This document shows, one piece after another, positions 54,355-56,717 of a stretch of 56,717 nt of DNA (position 1 is the stretch's first letter; every line of letters starts with the position of its first letter). Source of the DNA: Steroidobacteraceae bacterium (GTDB taxonomy: Bacteria; Pseudomonadota; Gammaproteobacteria; Steroidobacterales; Steroidobacteraceae); assembly GCA_027531255.1 (NCBI GenBank), contig JAPZRU010000031.1:1-56717 (forward strand), written 5' to 3'. Both the position numbers and the translations under genes were made by a program. The notes beneath the pieces were generated by a model. It had not been told where the DNA came from. It saw only the letters and a program-made list of their open reading frames with translations, and searched no databases.

Positions 54355-55386
54355 ATGGCAATCGACAGAACGTCGGAAAAGACGGTGTGGATCTCGTGGG
54401 AGTGGCATCGTAGAAGCGCAGAACTTTGCAAGGCGCTCAACGTAGATTTTTTGCATCGTGATTACGCAGGGCCGAGGTTGATCCGGTACGCGGTCCTGAC
54501 CGTATGGACCGTTCTGACGCTGATCCGAAGGCGCCCAACCCTGGTCTTCTGTCAGAACCCGTCGATCGTACTGGCGGCGGTGCTTTGCGCGATAAAGCAA
54601 CCGCTCGGCTTTGGGCTTGTGATGGACAGACACTCCAACTTCAAGCTGTCGACCAAGACCAGCCGGAGCGCTAAGTGGCGTCTGTTCCACAGACTAAGTC
54701 GCTTCGTCAACCGCGCAGCCGACTTGACGATTGTTACGAATCAGAAACTCGCCGATATCGTCGCCATCGAGGGTGGACGCCCACAGATCTTGCACGACCG
54801 TATCCCGCAGCTCGCTCAGCCCTCTGAATTCGCACTGCCAAATAGGTTTGTGATCGCCTTTGTTTGTACGTTTAGCTGGGACGAGCCTGTTGAGGAAGTG
54901 TTAGCAGCCGCGGCCCTATTGCCTCCGGACTACTGCGTTTACATCACTGGCCGACCGAAGGTGGCTCGGCTAAGCGATGAAGCGTTAGCGAGGGCAGGCG
55001 AACGTGTCTCTCTCACAGGCTTTCTGGATGAGCCCAGCTACTCAAGCTTGCTTCGCGCAAGCGACGCAGTCATGGTGCTTACGACCAACGAGGATACGCT
55101 TCTCTGTGGAACGTACGAGGCGGTATCAGTTGGAAAGCCGATGATTACGTCAGACACCGAAGCACTAAAGAGTTTTCTTCCGATTGGGTGCGTCCATACT
55201 CCGGCTTGTGCCACGGCTATTGCTGCCGCAATTCAGCATGCAATAGCTATAAAGCTTAAGCTCGAAGGCGAAGTTGAATTGCTTCGCGAAAACATGGATC
55301 GATTGTGGGAAGCAAGGTTCTCGGAGCTGCTCCGCACTGTCTCTACAATACGCGCGAGCCACCCGCGTAGCGCATCCGACAGTTAG
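54355..55386 (+). CDS. GT-B-type glycosyltransferase
   Basis: A 343-residue protein, ATG three bases after the ligase stop. TVWISWEWHRRSAELCKAL and RRPTLVFCQNPSIVLAAVL form the N-terminal Rossmann half; a conserved LVMDRHSNFKL acceptor region follows. The C-terminal donor half has VSLTGFLDEPSYSSLLRASD and TLLCGTYEAVSVGKPMITSD, the glycosyltransferase family 4-like E-x7-E region. AT-richer like its neighbour. The stop overlaps the stop of the converging gene. Confidence 0.78.
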   Translation: MAIDRTSEKTVWISWEWHRRSAELCKALNVDFLHRDYAGPRLIRYAVLTVWTVLTLIRRRPTLVFCQNPSIVLAAVLCAIKQPLGFGLVMDRHSNFKLSTKTSRSAKWRLFHRLSRFVNRAADLTIVTNQKLADIVAIEGGRPQILHDRIPQLAQPSEFALPNRFVIAFVCTFSWDEPVEEVLAAAALLPPDYCVYITGRPKVARLSDEALARAGERVSLTGFLDEPSYSSLLRASDAVMVLTTNEDTLLCGTYEAVSVGKPMITSDTEALKSFLPIGCVHTPACATAIAAAIQHAIAIKLKLEGEVELLRENMDRLWEARFSELLRTVSTIRASHPRSASDS

Positions 55387-56507
55387 TCTGCCTTCACCGC
55401 GCCTGGAGGCCGTGGACGCGGCCCACACTGAATCAATTCGCAGAGCGGAAAGCCGGCCTCGTTAACTCGACCGTCTCGATCCATCACGTAGAGATAGAGT
55501 TGGCGGTCGGCCGGCGGATATAGTTCACCTCGATTTACCTTGACGCGAATCTCCGTATCAGACCAGTGAAACGCCGGCTGATACTCGACAACTCCAGCAC
55601 GACTCCACGCCGGAGAATCGCTCAACATGACTTTCGCCCGGGTATCGTCAATCACGATATCGTCCATCTCGTAGGCAAGCATGGTTTTCGTGCCACCACT
55701 GGGATTCCATCCGATCAGCGCTACCTCTATGCCTTCAGGATGATCTCGGCGCAAGTACCTGGGGTCATCGCTACGAAGTTCGGCCAACAACACTCCGTTC
55801 ACCCACGTCTGCACAAGGCCTTCGGAAGCGCTGATCCAAAGCTCGTGGCGATACCAAGCGCTTGGCGCGCCGGACCACACATCTCGGTTGATCCACCTGA
55901 CGAGAGCACTTTCCCCACCAGCGTTGCCATTGCTTACCGTAAGGTGCTTCTGGGTCCAAGACACCCGCAGGTCAGACTCGCCGCCGGCACGCAAGCGGAT
56001 GAACTTGTGGGAAGCGTTGTTGACCATTTCGAAGGGAGTCTCGTCGAAACGCATCCACCAACTGACGTAGAGTTCGCGGCGACTCACTGGAGCTTCGAAG
56101 CCACCCGAACCAACAGGATTGCCGAGCCAACGATTTCCACCAGGTGATGAATATGTCCTGCCTCGAAGACCCGCTCGGTGACGTGGCGAGTCCATCAAGA
56201 GGACAGGTTCGGCGGTCGTCCTCATGAAGCTATACTGATCACCGACCGGAACCGGACTACCTGACAGCCGGGCAGAATACGCCGCGACGTTCTCGACCGA
56301 GTCGAACACCAGCGGACCCGGCCGCTCCTTGGCACCGAAAGCGCTTCCGCGAATTACCAGTACGCTGCCGTTTTCCGCCGAGCCTCCCGCGCTCGTGACT
56401 GCCGGCCCCGCAAACGCCACGCCAGCACTCAATAGCAACAGTACTAGAAGAGAAAAATCGCGTGCTCTCAAGCTTTGCACAGCATTGCTCCCATCGATAA
56501 ATGCCAC
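55383..56507 (-). CDS. Secreted IPT/TIG-jelly-roll (polysaccharide lyase-like) protein
   Basis: About 374 residues with a signal peptide (FSLLVLLLLSAGVAFAGP), an IPT/TIG-like strand set (VTSAGGSAENGSVLVIRGSA, FGAKERPGPLVFDSVE), then a concanavalin-type jelly-roll (about 140-290: LYVSWWMRFDETPF, WYRHELWISASEGLVQTWVNG, YEMDDIVIDDT). The sandwich resembles heparin-lyase-I/laminin-G folds, so it may bind or cleave a polysaccharide outside the inner membrane. The GTG at 56507 gives a long signal; GTG 56480 with GGGAG upstream is equally possible. AT-richer, on the strand opposite to the two genes before it. Confidence 0.7.
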   Translation of the reverse strand: MAFIDGSNAVQSLRARDFSLLVLLLLSAGVAFAGPAVTSAGGSAENGSVLVIRGSAFGAKERPGPLVFDSVENVAAYSARLSGSPVPVGDQYSFMRTTAEPVLLMDSPRHRAGLRGRTYSSPGGNRWLGNPVGSGGFEAPVSRRELYVSWWMRFDETPFEMVNNASHKFIRLRAGGESDLRVSWTQKHLTVSNGNAGGESALVRWINRDVWSGAPSAWYRHELWISASEGLVQTWVNGVLLAELRSDDPRYLRRDHPEGIEVALIGWNPSGGTKTMLAYEMDDIVIDDTRAKVMLSDSPAWSRAGVVEYQPAFHWSDTEIRVKVNRGELYPPADRQLYLYVMDRDGRVNEAGFPLCELIQCGPRPRPPGAVKAD

Positions 56508-56551
56508 AGCCTCACAAGAAAACTTCGGCCGCGTGAACGCTTAAGTGGGAG

Positions 56552-56716
56552 TCAAACACTCCTCACTTTGAGACGGCAGCGGTGGCTCCGCTTGTTTGGA
56601 CAGATTTCCTCTCGAGTTGAGTGGATCCTGCCGGGCGGGTTGATGATGCTCTGCTTTCCGTCTCTCGCCTCGTCGATCTCGATCTTACCCACAACCGCGG
56701 TCTGCCGGCGAAGCCG
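56552..56716 (-). CDS. Partial open frame running off the right edge
   Basis: A 54-codon minus-strand frame is open from the window edge to a TGA at 56552 (AVVGKIEIDEARDGKQSI near its middle). No family recognised, and the fragment may be chance; it could equally be the end of an insertion element. Confidence 0.2.
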   Translation of the reverse strand, partial: RLRRQTAVVGKIEIDEARDGKQSIINPPGRIHSTREEICPNKRSHRCRLKVRSV

Positions 56717-56717
56717 G

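Overview
The window is GC-rich, roughly two-thirds G+C by eye, and tightly packed. It looks like a chromosomal segment of a beta- or gammaproteobacterium. The evidence is an order-conserved GlrK / QseG-like lipoprotein / GlrR set, DusA, TypA (BipA), SrkA and YbdK homologues, and a complete PrsK-PrsR-PrsT block next to an XrtA-type exosortase (the PEP-CTERM protein-sorting system tied to exopolysaccharide, EPS). I saw no rRNA, tRNA or CRISPR array.

Layout. (1) 1-1023: remnant of an IS630-type transposase abutting a frameshifted FkbM-type methyltransferase. (2) 1156-17450: mostly housekeeping and signalling genes on the minus strand: cyclase-FHA fusion, dusA, ybdK-like ligase, N-formylglutamate amidohydrolase family, a four-PAS/GAF/GGDEF/EAL protein, an outer-membrane barrel, typA, a lipoprotein, a sugar-type glycosyltransferase (GT), srkA, a GtrB-like remnant, gtrA and a small membrane protein; galE is the one plus-strand gene. 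(3) 17573-21063: plus-strand glrK-qseG-glrR. Two hairpins separate it from the converging EPS locus. (4) 21122-40530: minus-strand EPS/exosortase locus. In transcription order it holds a GT2, an ABC exporter, a polysaccharide deacetylase, an exosortase-EpsI fusion, export protein copy 2, a PQQ-type sugar dehydrogenase, a broken PEP-CTERM substrate, a collapsed GT2-GtrA fusion, the initiating sugar-phosphate transferase, prsK, prsR, prsT, export protein copy 1, a collapsed chain-length determinant and a DegT-type aminotransferase. (5) 40698-52335: a plus-strand polymer-building and decorating arm with five GTs, an AlkP-superfamily protein, an asnB-type amidotransferase and a double-GNAT protein; one minus-strand gene (41587-42429) lies inside it. 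(6) 52336-56717: an AT-richer tail with a PaaK/CapK-like ligase, a GT and a secreted IPT/jelly-roll protein, possibly acquired separately.

How it fits together (inference). Repeat units would start on undecaprenyl phosphate through the sugar transferase and be extended by the GT2/GT4 enzymes. They could be modified by deacetylation, acylation (double GNAT), amidation (AsnB) and perhaps phospho-type transfer (AlkP), flipped by the ABC exporter, and passed out through the Wza-like export proteins. PrsK/PrsR would control the locus together with PEP-CTERM sorting. No intact co-polymerase, tyrosine autokinase or Wzx/Wzy pair is visible here.

The most striking feature is a set of collapsed genes, in which N- and C-terminal pieces are kept and the middle is lost: the IS630 transposase, GtrB-like GT2, GT2-GtrA fusion and chain-length determinant. 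Point lesions in the FkbM gene and the only visible PEP-CTERM substrate add to this. Other notable items are a GlrR with a degraded GAFTGA loop and an EAL domain whose signature reads ELV. All functions come from reading the translations; no database search was run.
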